Of a stretch of 9,084 bases of DNA, positions 1 to 6,917 are shown in pieces (positions within the stretch are counted from its first letter, which is position 1; each line of letters starts with the position of its first letter). The position numbers and the translations under genes are program-made. The notes beneath the pieces are model-generated. The model was not told the origin of the DNA and did not search any database. It was given only the letters and a program-made list of their open reading frames with translations. This stretch comes from an uncultured bacterium (GTDB taxonomy: Bacteria > Actinomycetota > Thermoleophilia > BMS3ABIN01). Location of the stretch: NCBI GenBank assembly GCA_913009925.1, contig CAJVWY010000041.1, forward strand, positions 1-9,084, given 5' to 3'.

Positions 1-408
1 CTGGTTGAAGCGGGCGATACCCACCGCCTCGATCTCCTTCTTGCCGCTGATGCCCAGCTGTTTCTCCACCTCCAGCTCCACCGGCAGTCCGTGGGTGTCC
101 CAGCCGGCCTTGCGGGGGACGCTGTATCCGCACATGGTGCGGTAACGGGGGAAGATATCCTTGAAGATGCGCGACAGCACATGGTGCGAGCCGGGCTTGC
201 CGTTGGCGGTGGGCGGGCCCTCATAGAAGACATACTCAGGCTGCCCCTGTCTCAGCTCCAGGCTCTTGCGGAAGATATGGTTCTCGCGCCAGAAGGAAAG
301 TATGCCCTGTTCCAGGGTGGGAAAATCCACCTGTGGCGATACCTTGCGGTATAAGGGCCCGCTTTCCAGCGGCGTTCCCTGTCTGGGTTCGTCAGTGCTC
401 TCGGTCAT
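1..408 (-). CDS. ileS: Isoleucyl-tRNA synthetase, N-terminal fragment (type 2 IleRS)
   Basis: Class I aminoacyl-tRNA synthetase that charges tRNA-Ile in the cytoplasm. Only the first 136 residues are present; the gene runs off the left edge of the window. The start is the ATG at 408, the only in-frame ATG upstream of the conserved region; no good Shine-Dalgarno precedes it. Residues 20-50 (LYRKVSPQVDFP, then the FW-REN segment) match the family N-terminus. Residues 62-72 (YEGPPTANGKP) lead into the ATP-binding signature. Residues 96-109 (SVPRKAGWDTHGLP) are a strongly conserved IleRS block whose wording fits the eukaryote-like type 2 enzymes. The signature at residues 73-76 reads Gly-Ser-His-His rather than His-x-Gly-His, so the first and third positions appear exchanged. 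About 20 residues precede the usual family start. The gene is divergent from the plus-strand operon. ValRS or LeuRS are unlikely given the GWDTHGLPVE wording. Confidence 0.93.
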   Translation of the reverse strand, partial: MTESTDEPRQGTPLESGPLYRKVSPQVDFPTLEQGILSFWRENHIFRKSLELRQGQPEYVFYEGPPTANGKPGSHHVLSRIFKDIFPRYRTMCGYSVPRKAGWDTHGLPVELEVEKQLGISGKKEIEAVGIARFNQ

Positions 409-580
409 CTGGGTCCGGTCGGAATGATTGTAACTGGGCCAGGGGCCGCCGGTCGTTGGCGCTCGACCCCGCTTATACAAAGACAATACAATATATTTAT
501 TCACCATGCCTATTTGCAACTGTGATTGGCGGCAGCCATTGGGTAACATAGGGAGCAATGAAAAGCATGAAGCGAATCCG
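409..580. promoter_or_regulatory. Divergent intergenic region with AT-rich promoter candidate
   Basis: These 172 bases separate ileS (minus) from the plus-strand operon and must hold the promoters of one or both. An AT-rich block at about 472-502, with TATACA, TACAAT and TATATT hexamers, stands out against GC-rich surroundings. I could not place a -35/-10 pair with good spacing on either strand, so individual promoters are not called. No T-box antiterminator stem or specifier loop for ileS is apparent; the leader would be short. A short upstream ORF lies at 558-584. Confidence 0.35.
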
Positions 581-584
581 ATGA
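558..584 (+). other. Possible 8-codon leader ORF overlapping the next start
   Basis: An ATG at 558 opens an eight-codon frame, MKSMKRIR, that ends in TGA at 582-584. This overlaps the ATG at 581 as ATGA. A GGGAG stretch at 551-555 sits just upstream, with short spacing to 558, while the downstream start at 581 has only a weak purine run of its own. The arrangement would allow translational coupling, with ribosomes ending the leader and restarting at 581. It may equally be chance; the peptide is too short to judge by composition. Confidence 0.25.
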
Positions 585-1051
585 AGCAAAAGACCAGGCC
601 CCTGATACTGGTAATCCTGTTCCTGGTTATAGTTTCCACCGCCCTGGTGCTGGCGCTCAGGTTCACCGCCGGCAATGAAGGGGTGGAAACGGACACCATC
701 GATCCGTTCACCGCCGCGGGACGGGAGCACAGCCTGGGGGACGCGGGGAAGGCGGAATTCCTAACTATCTTTGTTTATGACGGGGAGGGCGGGGTGTCCT
801 CCTTCATGGTGGGCGGCTCCACCCAGGAGTTCCAGGCCTTCGTGGCGGCGGTGCGGGACGCCCGTCGGGCCATGGGCGAAAAGGATGATTCCTTTTCCGA
901 CCTGCTGGTTTTCTCCTTCAGCGACCAGAGCACCCTGGAGCTTCCCTATTCGCGCAGCCGCAATCTGATGGCCGCCGGCGGCCAGCTGTTCACCCCCTCG
1001 TCGGCTATCGGGCCCATGATAGCGGGCGTGGAGGCGAGGTTCGCCCGTTGA
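581..1051 (+). CDS. Small membrane-anchored protein of unknown function
   Basis: I do not recognise this 156-residue protein. It begins MKQKTRP followed by a strongly hydrophobic helix at residues 8-26, so it is probably an N-terminally anchored protein with the rest outside the membrane. The remainder (about 30-156) is soluble with alternating beta-like stretches (FLTIFVYDGEG, DLLVFSFSDQSTLELPY). It has no cysteine and no obvious catalytic motif. The start at 581 is preferred because it puts Lys/Arg residues directly before the helix. An in-frame ATG at 506 would add 25 unconvincing residues, including two Cys, and has no ribosome site. The stop overlaps the TTG start of the PLP enzyme by four bases, so the two are likely translated together. 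It is the first gene of the operon. Confidence 0.7.
   Translation: MKQKTRPLILVILFLVIVSTALVLALRFTAGNEGVETDTIDPFTAAGREHSLGDAGKAEFLTIFVYDGEGGVSSFMVGGSTQEFQAFVAAVRDARRAMGEKDDSFSDLLVFSFSDQSTLELPYSRSRNLMAAGGQLFTPSSAIGPMIAGVEARFAR
1036..1039 (+). promoter_or_regulatory. Ribosome binding site for the TTG start at 1048
   Basis: GAGG with eight bases to the TTG at 1048. It supports use of this rare start codon, which overlaps the preceding stop (TTGA). No other start would keep the conserved YLDNAAS segment, which begins only three residues in. Confidence 0.6.
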
Positions 1052-2190
1052 CCGTTTACCTGGATAATGCCGCCAGCTCCTGCCCCAAGCCCTCCGGGGT
1101 GCCCGAGGCGGTAAACGAATGTCTGCGGCGCTATTGCGCCAACCCGGGACGGGGCGCGCACCGTCTGGCGGTGGAGGCGGCGAGGATCATTCACCGGACG
1201 CGCCGGAAGGCGGCGGCGCTGCTGGGCGTCGCCGACAGCGCTGATATCATCTTCACCCAGAACGCCACCGATGCGCTCAATCTGGCCATGAAGGGAATGC
1301 TCGCGGCCGGCGACCATGTGGTGACCTCAGCTGTGGAGCACAACGCCGTGGTGCGGCCGCTGAGAGCGTTGGCGCGCGAAGGGGTGGAGGTGTCGTGGGT
1401 TCCCACCGACAGCGCCGGGTACCTGGATGTGCAGGCGGTGGTTGACGAACTGCGGCCGCAGACCCGCCTGGCGGTATTCACCCATATATCCAACGTGACG
1501 GCGGCGATCCAGCCCATCGGCGACATAGGAACGGCACTGGCGGAGAGAGGCGTGCCGCTGCTGGTGGACGCGGCCCAGAGCGCCGGGGCCGTCCCCCTGG
1601 ACATGGCGGAGATGCCGGTAGCAATGCTGGCCTGCACCGGCCACAAGAGCCTGATGGGTCCGCAAGGAGTGGGGCTGCTGTATGTCTCACCCCGGATCGG
1701 GTTGCGCTCCGTAAGGCAGGGGGGCACCGGCAGCCGCTCCCAGGAGGACCAGGATTCGCTGCCCAGGCCAGACCGCTACGAGAGCGGTACCCTGAACACT
1801 CCCGGGATAGCCGGCCTGGGGGCGGGCATGGACTATATCGAGTCCGAGGGGCTGATTAGGCTGGCACGGCATAAGTCCGGGCTGGTATCCAAACTGCAGA
1901 GGGAACTGATGGAGATAGCCGGCGTCAAGGTGTACGGGCCGCCGCCCGGTCAGCCCCGCGGACACCTGGTAGCATTCAATGTGGGCGATCTGACATCGGC
2001 GGAGACGGCGGCCATCCTCGACCGTGATTTTGATATAGCCTCGCGGGCGGGACTTCACTGCGCCCCCGGCGCCCATCGGGCCATGGGGACCCTGGATCGC
2101 GGCGTGGTAAGGTTGAGCGTGGGAGCTTTCAACACGGATGAGGATATCGACGCGGCCGTTGCCGCCGTCCGGGAGATAGCAGCCAGATAA
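1048..2190 (+). CDS. Cysteine desulfurase-like class V aminotransferase (EF2568-type)
   Basis: A 380-residue, full-length PLP enzyme of aminotransferase class V (NifS/SufS fold). Landmarks are YLDNAAS at 4-10, the PLP-stacking His98 in VEHNA, Asp174 in VDAAQS, the Schiff-base Lys200 in CTGHKSLMGPQG, and the substrate-carboxylate Arg355 in VVRLSVG. Cys338 in GLHCAPGAH sits where the desulfurase active-site cysteine is expected. That GLHCAP-AH wording is the mark of the EF2568-type subfamily (TIGR01977), distinct from housekeeping IscS and SufS. Family members often occur near selenium-related genes in anaerobes, but none is seen here. The expected reaction is sulfur (or selenium) release from cysteine or selenocysteine, forming a persulfide on Cys338; the true substrate and acceptor are not known. 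It starts with TTG overlapping the upstream stop. The next gene, a MetE-like protein, follows after about 26 bases, hinting at sulfur or methionine metabolism. Confidence 0.9.
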   Translation: MTVYLDNAASSCPKPSGVPEAVNECLRRYCANPGRGAHRLAVEAARIIHRTRRKAAALLGVADSADIIFTQNATDALNLAMKGMLAAGDHVVTSAVEHNAVVRPLRALAREGVEVSWVPTDSAGYLDVQAVVDELRPQTRLAVFTHISNVTAAIQPIGDIGTALAERGVPLLVDAAQSAGAVPLDMAEMPVAMLACTGHKSLMGPQGVGLLYVSPRIGLRSVRQGGTGSRSQEDQDSLPRPDRYESGTLNTPGIAGLGAGMDYIESEGLIRLARHKSGLVSKLQRELMEIAGVKVYGPPPGQPRGHLVAFNVGDLTSAETAAILDRDFDIASRAGLHCAPGAHRAMGTLDRGVVRLSVGAFNTDEDIDAAVAAVREIAAR

Positions 2191-2216
2191 GGGCCCCAGG
2201 GCCGGAAAGGATGTGC

Positions 2217-3269
2217 ATGGTGGACAGGAATGGACCGTTGCCGCGTTGCGCCACACTGGCCATCGGCACCCTGCCCCATAGGGATGCCGCCGCGGCGGTG
2301 GACTTCATGATGAGGCACCATCCGGAATGCCCCTCCTGGCCCCAGTTGCCGCGGGCGGATTTCCGCGAAGGCATGTACGTGCAGTATACCGAAGGCATGC
2401 CGGCGGCCGTGGTCGACGCCGGCGAGCGGCGCATCTTCTTCGACACCGAACGCGCTCCCCAGGAACTGGCGGACTTCTACGAGAGCTATTTTGCCGGCGA
2501 TATGGAGCGCTGCCGCATATCCGCCGGTTATGCCCGCGGTTTTGAGCCAGCCATCCAGCGTCTGCCGCTGCCGTCGTCGCGGTTCGTCAAGGGCCAGGTC
2601 ACCGGCCCCGCCAGTTTCGGCCTCACGGTCACCGATGAGCATAACAAGCCCGTACTGTACCACGCCGACCTGTTTGAGGCGGTGGTCAAGGCGCTGGCCT
2701 GCAAGGGGCGCTGGCAGGTGGAGCGCTTCCGGGAGGCGGCGCCGGACCTGGTTCCCGTTGTGTTCTTCGATGAGCCCTATCTCACCCAGGTGGGTTCGGC
2801 GCTTATCAGCCTGTCACCGGAACAGGTGGTCGCCAACCTTGACGAGTGTTTTGCCGCAATCGACGGACTCACCGGCATCCACGTGTGCGGCGGCACCGAC
2901 TGGGGCCTGTTGACTGCCACCCAGGCCGATATCCTTCACTTCGACGCCGCCGACCACTGGCGGGAATTCCTCATCTACGAGAAGGAGCTGGCCGCCTTCA
3001 TGGAGAGAGGTGGCATGTTCGGGTGGGGTATCGTGCCTACGGACGACAGGGCGCGGGAAGGAGACGCGGCGGCGATGGCCGAAAAAATACTCAGGATGGC
3101 GGAAAGGATGGCCGGCTTCGGGCCGGCCGGCATCGGGGTGGAGGATATCCTCAGCCGTTCCTTCGTCTCCGAGGCCTGCGGCACCGGCACCCTGGAGATG
3201 GATCTGGCGGAGAAGTGCTACTCGCTGGCGGACGGGGTTTCGGCAATCTTGAAAAAACAACTGGGTTAA
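2217..3269 (+). CDS. MetE/UROD-fold protein, candidate stand-alone methionine synthase
   Basis: A 350-residue protein resembling the C-terminal catalytic barrel of cobalamin-independent methionine synthase (MetE), without its N-terminal folate-binding half. It begins with the typical LPRCATLAIGTLPHRDA segment. It then shows VKGQVTGPASFG (124-135), the FFDEPYL strand (183-189), and a His222-x-Cys224 pair in GIHVCGGTDWG. Cys321 in SEACGTGTLEMD is a likely further zinc ligand. The Glu ligand found between these in MetE is not evident; Asp243 in ILHFDAAD is at about the right distance. Short MetE-like proteins of this size include folate-independent methionine synthases that accept methyl groups from corrinoid proteins, and other thiol methyltransferases, so methyl transfer to a thiol is the expected chemistry. 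The start at 2217 is chosen because AAAGGA (2206-2211) is well spaced for it; the ATG at 2211 lies inside that site. Confidence 0.8.
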   Translation: MVDRNGPLPRCATLAIGTLPHRDAAAAVDFMMRHHPECPSWPQLPRADFREGMYVQYTEGMPAAVVDAGERRIFFDTERAPQELADFYESYFAGDMERCRISAGYARGFEPAIQRLPLPSSRFVKGQVTGPASFGLTVTDEHNKPVLYHADLFEAVVKALACKGRWQVERFREAAPDLVPVVFFDEPYLTQVGSALISLSPEQVVANLDECFAAIDGLTGIHVCGGTDWGLLTATQADILHFDAADHWREFLIYEKELAAFMERGGMFGWGIVPTDDRAREGDAAAMAEKILRMAERMAGFGPAGIGVEDILSRSFVSEACGTGTLEMDLAEKCYSLADGVSAILKKQLG

Positions 3270-3288
3270 ACTAACCTACTTCCTGATA

Positions 3289-3726
3289 ATGAAACCGGAC
3301 TCCATCAATTACGGTAACCAGGCAGAGCGCCTGCGGCGGGCTTCACGACAGTTCGTAAAGTATTGCTTTGTCGGCGCCTCGGGCGTTGTGCTGAACATGA
3401 TTGTCTACACCATCCTGGTGAGCGTCGCCGACCTTCATTACCTGGCCGGCGCCACCATCTCCTTCTCCATCGCCGTGACCAACAACTTCCTGCTTAACAA
3501 GTACTGGACTTTCGGCAACCCCGACGGTCCTGTCTTCACCCAGGCCTTCCGTTTCTTTGTGATCAGCGTAATCAGCCTGGGCGTGAACCTGATGATCCTG
3601 AGGCTGCTCATCGAGGACCTGGGCGTAGCCAACGAGATAGAAGCGCAGATGATCGCCATCGCCATGGTCACCATCCTCAACTTCGCCGGCAACAAGCTAT
3701 GGAGCTTCAGGCAGCCCTCTGTCTGA
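3289..3726 (+). CDS. GtrA-family membrane protein
   Basis: A 145-residue integral membrane protein of the GtrA/DPMS3-like family. Four hydrophobic helices lie at about 24-46, 51-70, 86-106 and 118-138. The two family signatures are both present: NNFLLNKYWTF (65-75) after helix 2 and NFAGNKLWSF (131-140) at the end of helix 4, giving the internal duplication usual for this family. Members are thought to move or present polyprenyl-phosphate-linked sugars across the cytoplasmic membrane for glycosyltransferases on the outer face. It sits 19 bases after the MetE-like gene and just before two GT-C-type membrane proteins, which fits that role. The ATG at 3289 has no Shine-Dalgarno; it is the only ATG before an in-frame stop at 3250-3252. 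Confidence 0.92.
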   Translation: MKPDSINYGNQAERLRRASRQFVKYCFVGASGVVLNMIVYTILVSVADLHYLAGATISFSIAVTNNFLLNKYWTFGNPDGPVFTQAFRFFVISVISLGVNLMILRLLIEDLGVANEIEAQMIAIAMVTILNFAGNKLWSFRQPSV

Positions 3727-3748
3727 AGTCGATGCCAACCCCTCGCCG

Positions 3749-5665
3749 GTGAGTCCGGTGCGGACGGTCAAGCCTTACCTTTTCTTCATCTTCTTCCTCA
3801 CGGCTGTCCTTGCCGCCTGGGCAGGTACGGCCGCGGCCCAGGTGGACAGGGATCCCCGGCTGGGAGAGGAACAGGCCAAGGAGATAGCTGCGGGTCACGG
3901 CAACGTGCCGTTGATCACCAGTACTCATCCGGACCTGCAGCTTCACACCGCTTTCAGCAGCCAGCGACGGGTGTGGACCATCTCCTGGAACAATCCCAAC
4001 AACGGGCAGGCGGTCATCGAGGTGGAGGTGGACGACAGTAACGGCGCTGTCATCTACAGCCACATCTCCGACGAGGCCTATTACGATATGCTGCCGATGC
4101 TTACCGAGGCAGAGGCCATTAGCATCGCCGCCGCCGATGAACGCGTCGCCTCCTGGCTGGAAGGCAGGAAAGAAGTAAACAACAGCGCCAAACTGGGAGA
4201 CGACTCGGTCTGGACCGTGAGTTTCACCGAGGGGGAGGACACCATAGCCGAGGTGCTGGTGAACGACGCCACCAGCAACATCAACGAGGTGCGTACCGGG
4301 CCGCAAGTTGCCTGGTCCATGGCGCGGGGATACAAGGGCGCCTTCGGCCGCATCATAAACCAGCCCTATATATGGCTGCCGCTGTGCTTCATGTTCCTGC
4401 TGCCGTTTGTCAGGCTGCGCCGGCCGCTGAGGCTGTTCCACCTGGACCTGCTGGTGCTGCTGTCCTTCACTGTTTCCCATTACTTCTTCAACCAGGGGGA
4501 GATCTTCAGGTCCGTTCCGCTGGCCTATCCTCCTCTGATTTACCTGTTTCTGAGGTTGTCATGGATAGGACTGAAGCGCAGCCGCCACCGGGGGGAGGCG
4601 GCAGGGGGGATGAGGGCTCCCCGCCTCAACTTCTCACCCAGAATGATGGTCATGGGCCTGGCGGCGCTGCTGGTTTTCCGAATAGTAATCAACATCGCTG
4701 ATTCCAATGTGGTGGATGTGGGATATTCGGGGGTCATCGGCGCTCAGCGCATCCAGGAGCGGGTTTCGCCTTACGGCAATATGACCGACGACAACAGCAA
4801 CGGCGACACCTACGGACCGCTCAACTATCTCCTGTATGTACCCTTCGAGATGGCCCTGCCCTGGTCCGGTGACTGGGACGATCTGCCGGCCGCGCACGCG
4901 GCGGCGATCTTCTTCGACCTGGCCGCGGCGGCGGGCATGTTCTTTGCGGGCCGGCGGCTGGGAGGCAGGGGAAGGCGGGGCAATACCCTGGGCATAGCCC
5001 TGGCCTACGCCTGGGCGGCCTTTCCCTATACCGCTTTCGTCCTCAACAGCAACGTCAACGACACCATGGTGGCGGCGTTTATCATCTGGGGATACGTGTT
5101 CATGCGCTCTTTGCCCCTGGGCGCGGTCTTGCTCGGCTTTGCCACCCAGATCAAGTTCTTCCCCGTCATCCTGGCGCCGCTGTGGGCCTCCTTCCCCCGC
5201 GCCTATGGCGGCTGGCCAAAACGGTTTCTTTTCGTCCTGGCCTTCCTGGCGGCGCTGGCGGCGCCGCTGCCCATCATCTTCCTGGGGGGCGGAAGCCTGT
5301 CGGTGTTCTGGGAGCGGTCGATCCAATGGCAACTGGGCCGGGAATCGCCCTTCAGCATCTGGGGCCAGTATCCGGACACCCTGGGCATGGCACAGCATAT
5401 AGCCCAGGGAATTCTGGTAGCATTGGCAGTCGGCGCCTATCTCTGGCCGCCACGGAAGACGATGTACCAGCTGGCTGCAGCCTCGGGCGCTCTGCTGGTT
5501 GGTTTCCAGCTGGTGCAGACGCACTGGTTCTACCTGTACATACCGTGGTTCTTCCCCATGGCCATGATCGCCTTCACTTTACAGGCCGGTCTGGCGCGGA
5601 CGGGAAGGGATCCGGCAATGGAAAGAGGAACTATATATGCAGGATATGGCCGCCCGGCTCTCTGA
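3749..5665 (+). CDS. Secreted tandem-repeat domain fused to GT-C-like membrane glycosyltransferase
   Basis: A 638-residue two-part protein. Residues 1-30 are a signal-like segment (VKPYLFFIFFLTAVLAAWAG, ending AAA-Q). Residues 36-185 form a soluble region with two similar units: EEQAKEIAAGHG to WTISW to GAVIYSHI, and TEAEAISIAAAD to VWTVSF to SNINEVRTG. Each has a helix followed by strands and resembles PepSY-like domains. From about 205 to 612 the protein is polytopic. The loop at about 323-366 (DVGYSGVIGAQR, VSPYG, TYGPLNYLLYVPFE) has the look of GT-C enzymes, with Asp323 a candidate catalytic base, and ATQIKFFPVILAP (465-477) resembles the conserved K-x-x-P segment of GT87. It likely transfers sugar from a polyprenyl-phosphate donor outside the cell; donor and acceptor are unknown. 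The GTG start at 3749, 22 bases after gtrA, lacks a ribosome site and could be replaced by the in-frame GTG at 3758. Confidence 0.75.
   Translation: MSPVRTVKPYLFFIFFLTAVLAAWAGTAAAQVDRDPRLGEEQAKEIAAGHGNVPLITSTHPDLQLHTAFSSQRRVWTISWNNPNNGQAVIEVEVDDSNGAVIYSHISDEAYYDMLPMLTEAEAISIAAADERVASWLEGRKEVNNSAKLGDDSVWTVSFTEGEDTIAEVLVNDATSNINEVRTGPQVAWSMARGYKGAFGRIINQPYIWLPLCFMFLLPFVRLRRPLRLFHLDLLVLLSFTVSHYFFNQGEIFRSVPLAYPPLIYLFLRLSWIGLKRSRHRGEAAGGMRAPRLNFSPRMMVMGLAALLVFRIVINIADSNVVDVGYSGVIGAQRIQERVSPYGNMTDDNSNGDTYGPLNYLLYVPFEMALPWSGDWDDLPAAHAAAIFFDLAAAAGMFFAGRRLGGRGRRGNTLGIALAYAWAAFPYTAFVLNSNVNDTMVAAFIIWGYVFMRSLPLGAVLLGFATQIKFFPVILAPLWASFPRAYGGWPKRFLFVLAFLAALAAPLPIIFLGGGSLSVFWERSIQWQLGRESPFSIWGQYPDTLGMAQHIAQGILVALAVGAYLWPPRKTMYQLAAASGALLVGFQLVQTHWFYLYIPWFFPMAMIAFTLQAGLARTGRDPAMERGTIYAGYGRPAL
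5624..5630 (+). promoter_or_regulatory. Strong ribosome binding site for the GT87 gene
   Basis: AGAGGAA with six bases to the ATG at 5637, inside the end of the upstream gene. It fixes the start of the next gene and the 29-base overlap. It is one of the clearest Shine-Dalgarno sites in the window. Confidence 0.75.
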
Positions 5666-6917
5666 CTGGTACGTGGCCCAGGATCCGCGGCGGCAGCGTC
5701 GGCTGATCGCAGGGCTGTTCATGCTGCTGCAGGTCTTCATCTGGATGGTGCTGTTCAAGGTCCTGTGGTACGGGGACAAGACCATCACCGACACCCCGGT
5801 CTATTACGAATATGCCGGCCGCATTGCCGCCGGTATGATGCCCTACCGGGACTTCGCCTCAGAGTATCCGCCGTTGGCCATGCTGCTGTTCTCCCTGCCG
5901 CGGCTGCTCTCCGGATCCAGCTACGGCCTGTTCGTGTTCTGGTTCGAGGTGGAGATGCTGGCCTTCAGCCTGGGCATCATCGCTCTGCTGACCGTCCTGG
6001 CCGGGAGGCTGTATCGCAGCAATTCAAGGGTGGCGCTGACGCTTGGGTTATATACGCTATTCGTGCTCAGCCTGGGCTCCATCGTCCAGGCCCGTTTTGA
6101 TATCGCCGTAGCTTTCCTCATCCTGGCCTGCATTACCCTGTTTGCCCTGGGGCGGCAGCTTCCGGCCTGGGCGCTATTGGGGCTGGGGATCATGACCAAG
6201 ATCGTGCCGGTTCTCATCGGCCCGGTGTTCCTGATAGCTCACTGGCGGCGCCGTCAATACGGCGACCTCTGGCGGGGTCCGGCGGTGGCGTTGCTGGTGG
6301 CGGTGGTAGTGGCGCTGCCGTTCCTGCTGGCGGCCCCCGGGGGGCTGGCGGGGTCATTCCTTTATCACGCCGAACGGCCGCTGCAGATCGAGAGCAGTTG
6401 GGCCTCACCGCTCCTGCTGGCGTACAACTTCAGTGGCTACGAGGTACGCATTATGAGCTCCTACGGTTCCCACAACGTGTTCGCTTCGCTTTCTGACAGC
6501 TTCGCCTTCCTGTCGGGGCCGGTGACAGTGCTTCTGCTGCTGGCGGGATACTGGCTTTACTGGCGGCGGGGCTTCGATGGCAAGGGCGGCTGGTCGCGGG
6601 AATCGCTTATCCGTTTCGCCGCCATAGCCATGGCCACCTTCATCGTCGGCGGCAAGGTGTTCTCGCCGCAATTCATGATCTGGCTGCTGCCACTGCTGCC
6701 GTTGCTGACCAGCAGGGAAAATCCCTGGCCGGGAGCCATCTACTGGGTGGCGCTGGTACTGACCCAGTGGGAGTTCCCGTACCGCTACTGGGAGCTGTAT
6801 CTGATGAATCAGGGGATGGTGGTGGAGGTGGCTATAAGGAATCTGACACTGGCGGTGATGGTGCTGCTGCTGGCCCTGTTCAGTCGACCGCGAGGCGGAG
6901 ACGCTCAATGGCGGTAG
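5637..6917 (+). CDS. GT87-family (DUF2029-type) polyprenyl-phosphate glycosyltransferase
   Basis: A 426-residue polytopic membrane protein with about ten hydrophobic helices. It matches GT87 features in order: Asp52 in ITDTPVYYEYA in the first outer loop, PYRDFASEYPPLAM (69-82), Asp155 in QARFDIAVAF, GIMTKIVPVLIGP (184-196) and FSPQFMIWLLPLLP (342-355). GT87 members include polyprenyl-phosphomannose-dependent mannosyltransferases acting on the outer face of the membrane; the sugar used here cannot be told from sequence. It overlaps the upstream GT-C gene by 29 bases in another frame, so the two are probably made in step and may extend the same glycan. Its 3' end overlaps the convergent metallophosphodiesterase gene by 38 bases, so there is no room for a normal terminator between them. 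Confidence 0.9.
   Translation: MQDMAARLSDWYVAQDPRRQRRLIAGLFMLLQVFIWMVLFKVLWYGDKTITDTPVYYEYAGRIAAGMMPYRDFASEYPPLAMLLFSLPRLLSGSSYGLFVFWFEVEMLAFSLGIIALLTVLAGRLYRSNSRVALTLGLYTLFVLSLGSIVQARFDIAVAFLILACITLFALGRQLPAWALLGLGIMTKIVPVLIGPVFLIAHWRRRQYGDLWRGPAVALLVAVVVALPFLLAAPGGLAGSFLYHAERPLQIESSWASPLLLAYNFSGYEVRIMSSYGSHNVFASLSDSFAFLSGPVTVLLLLAGYWLYWRRGFDGKGGWSRESLIRFAAIAMATFIVGGKVFSPQFMIWLLPLLPLLTSRENPWPGAIYWVALVLTQWEFPYRYWELYLMNQGMVVEVAIRNLTLAVMVLLLALFSRPRGGDAQWR

Noticed and set aside
409..557. T-box riboswitch or other leader RNA for ileS
   Set aside because: The divergent gap is short and I see no T-box consensus, specifier stem or terminator on the minus strand.
3264..3276. GGTTA-AAC-TAACC inverted repeat at the stop of the MetE-like gene as a terminator
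   Set aside because: The stem is only five pairs, AT-rich, with a three-base loop and no T-run. The next gene starts 13 bases later, so transcription probably continues.
3699..3752. Small frame (MELQAALCLKS...) bridging gtrA and the GT-C fusion gene with a GTGA overlap
   Set aside because: It is 17 codons with no ribosome site, lies mostly inside gtrA, and reads like a shadow frame. Coupling is possible but unsupported.
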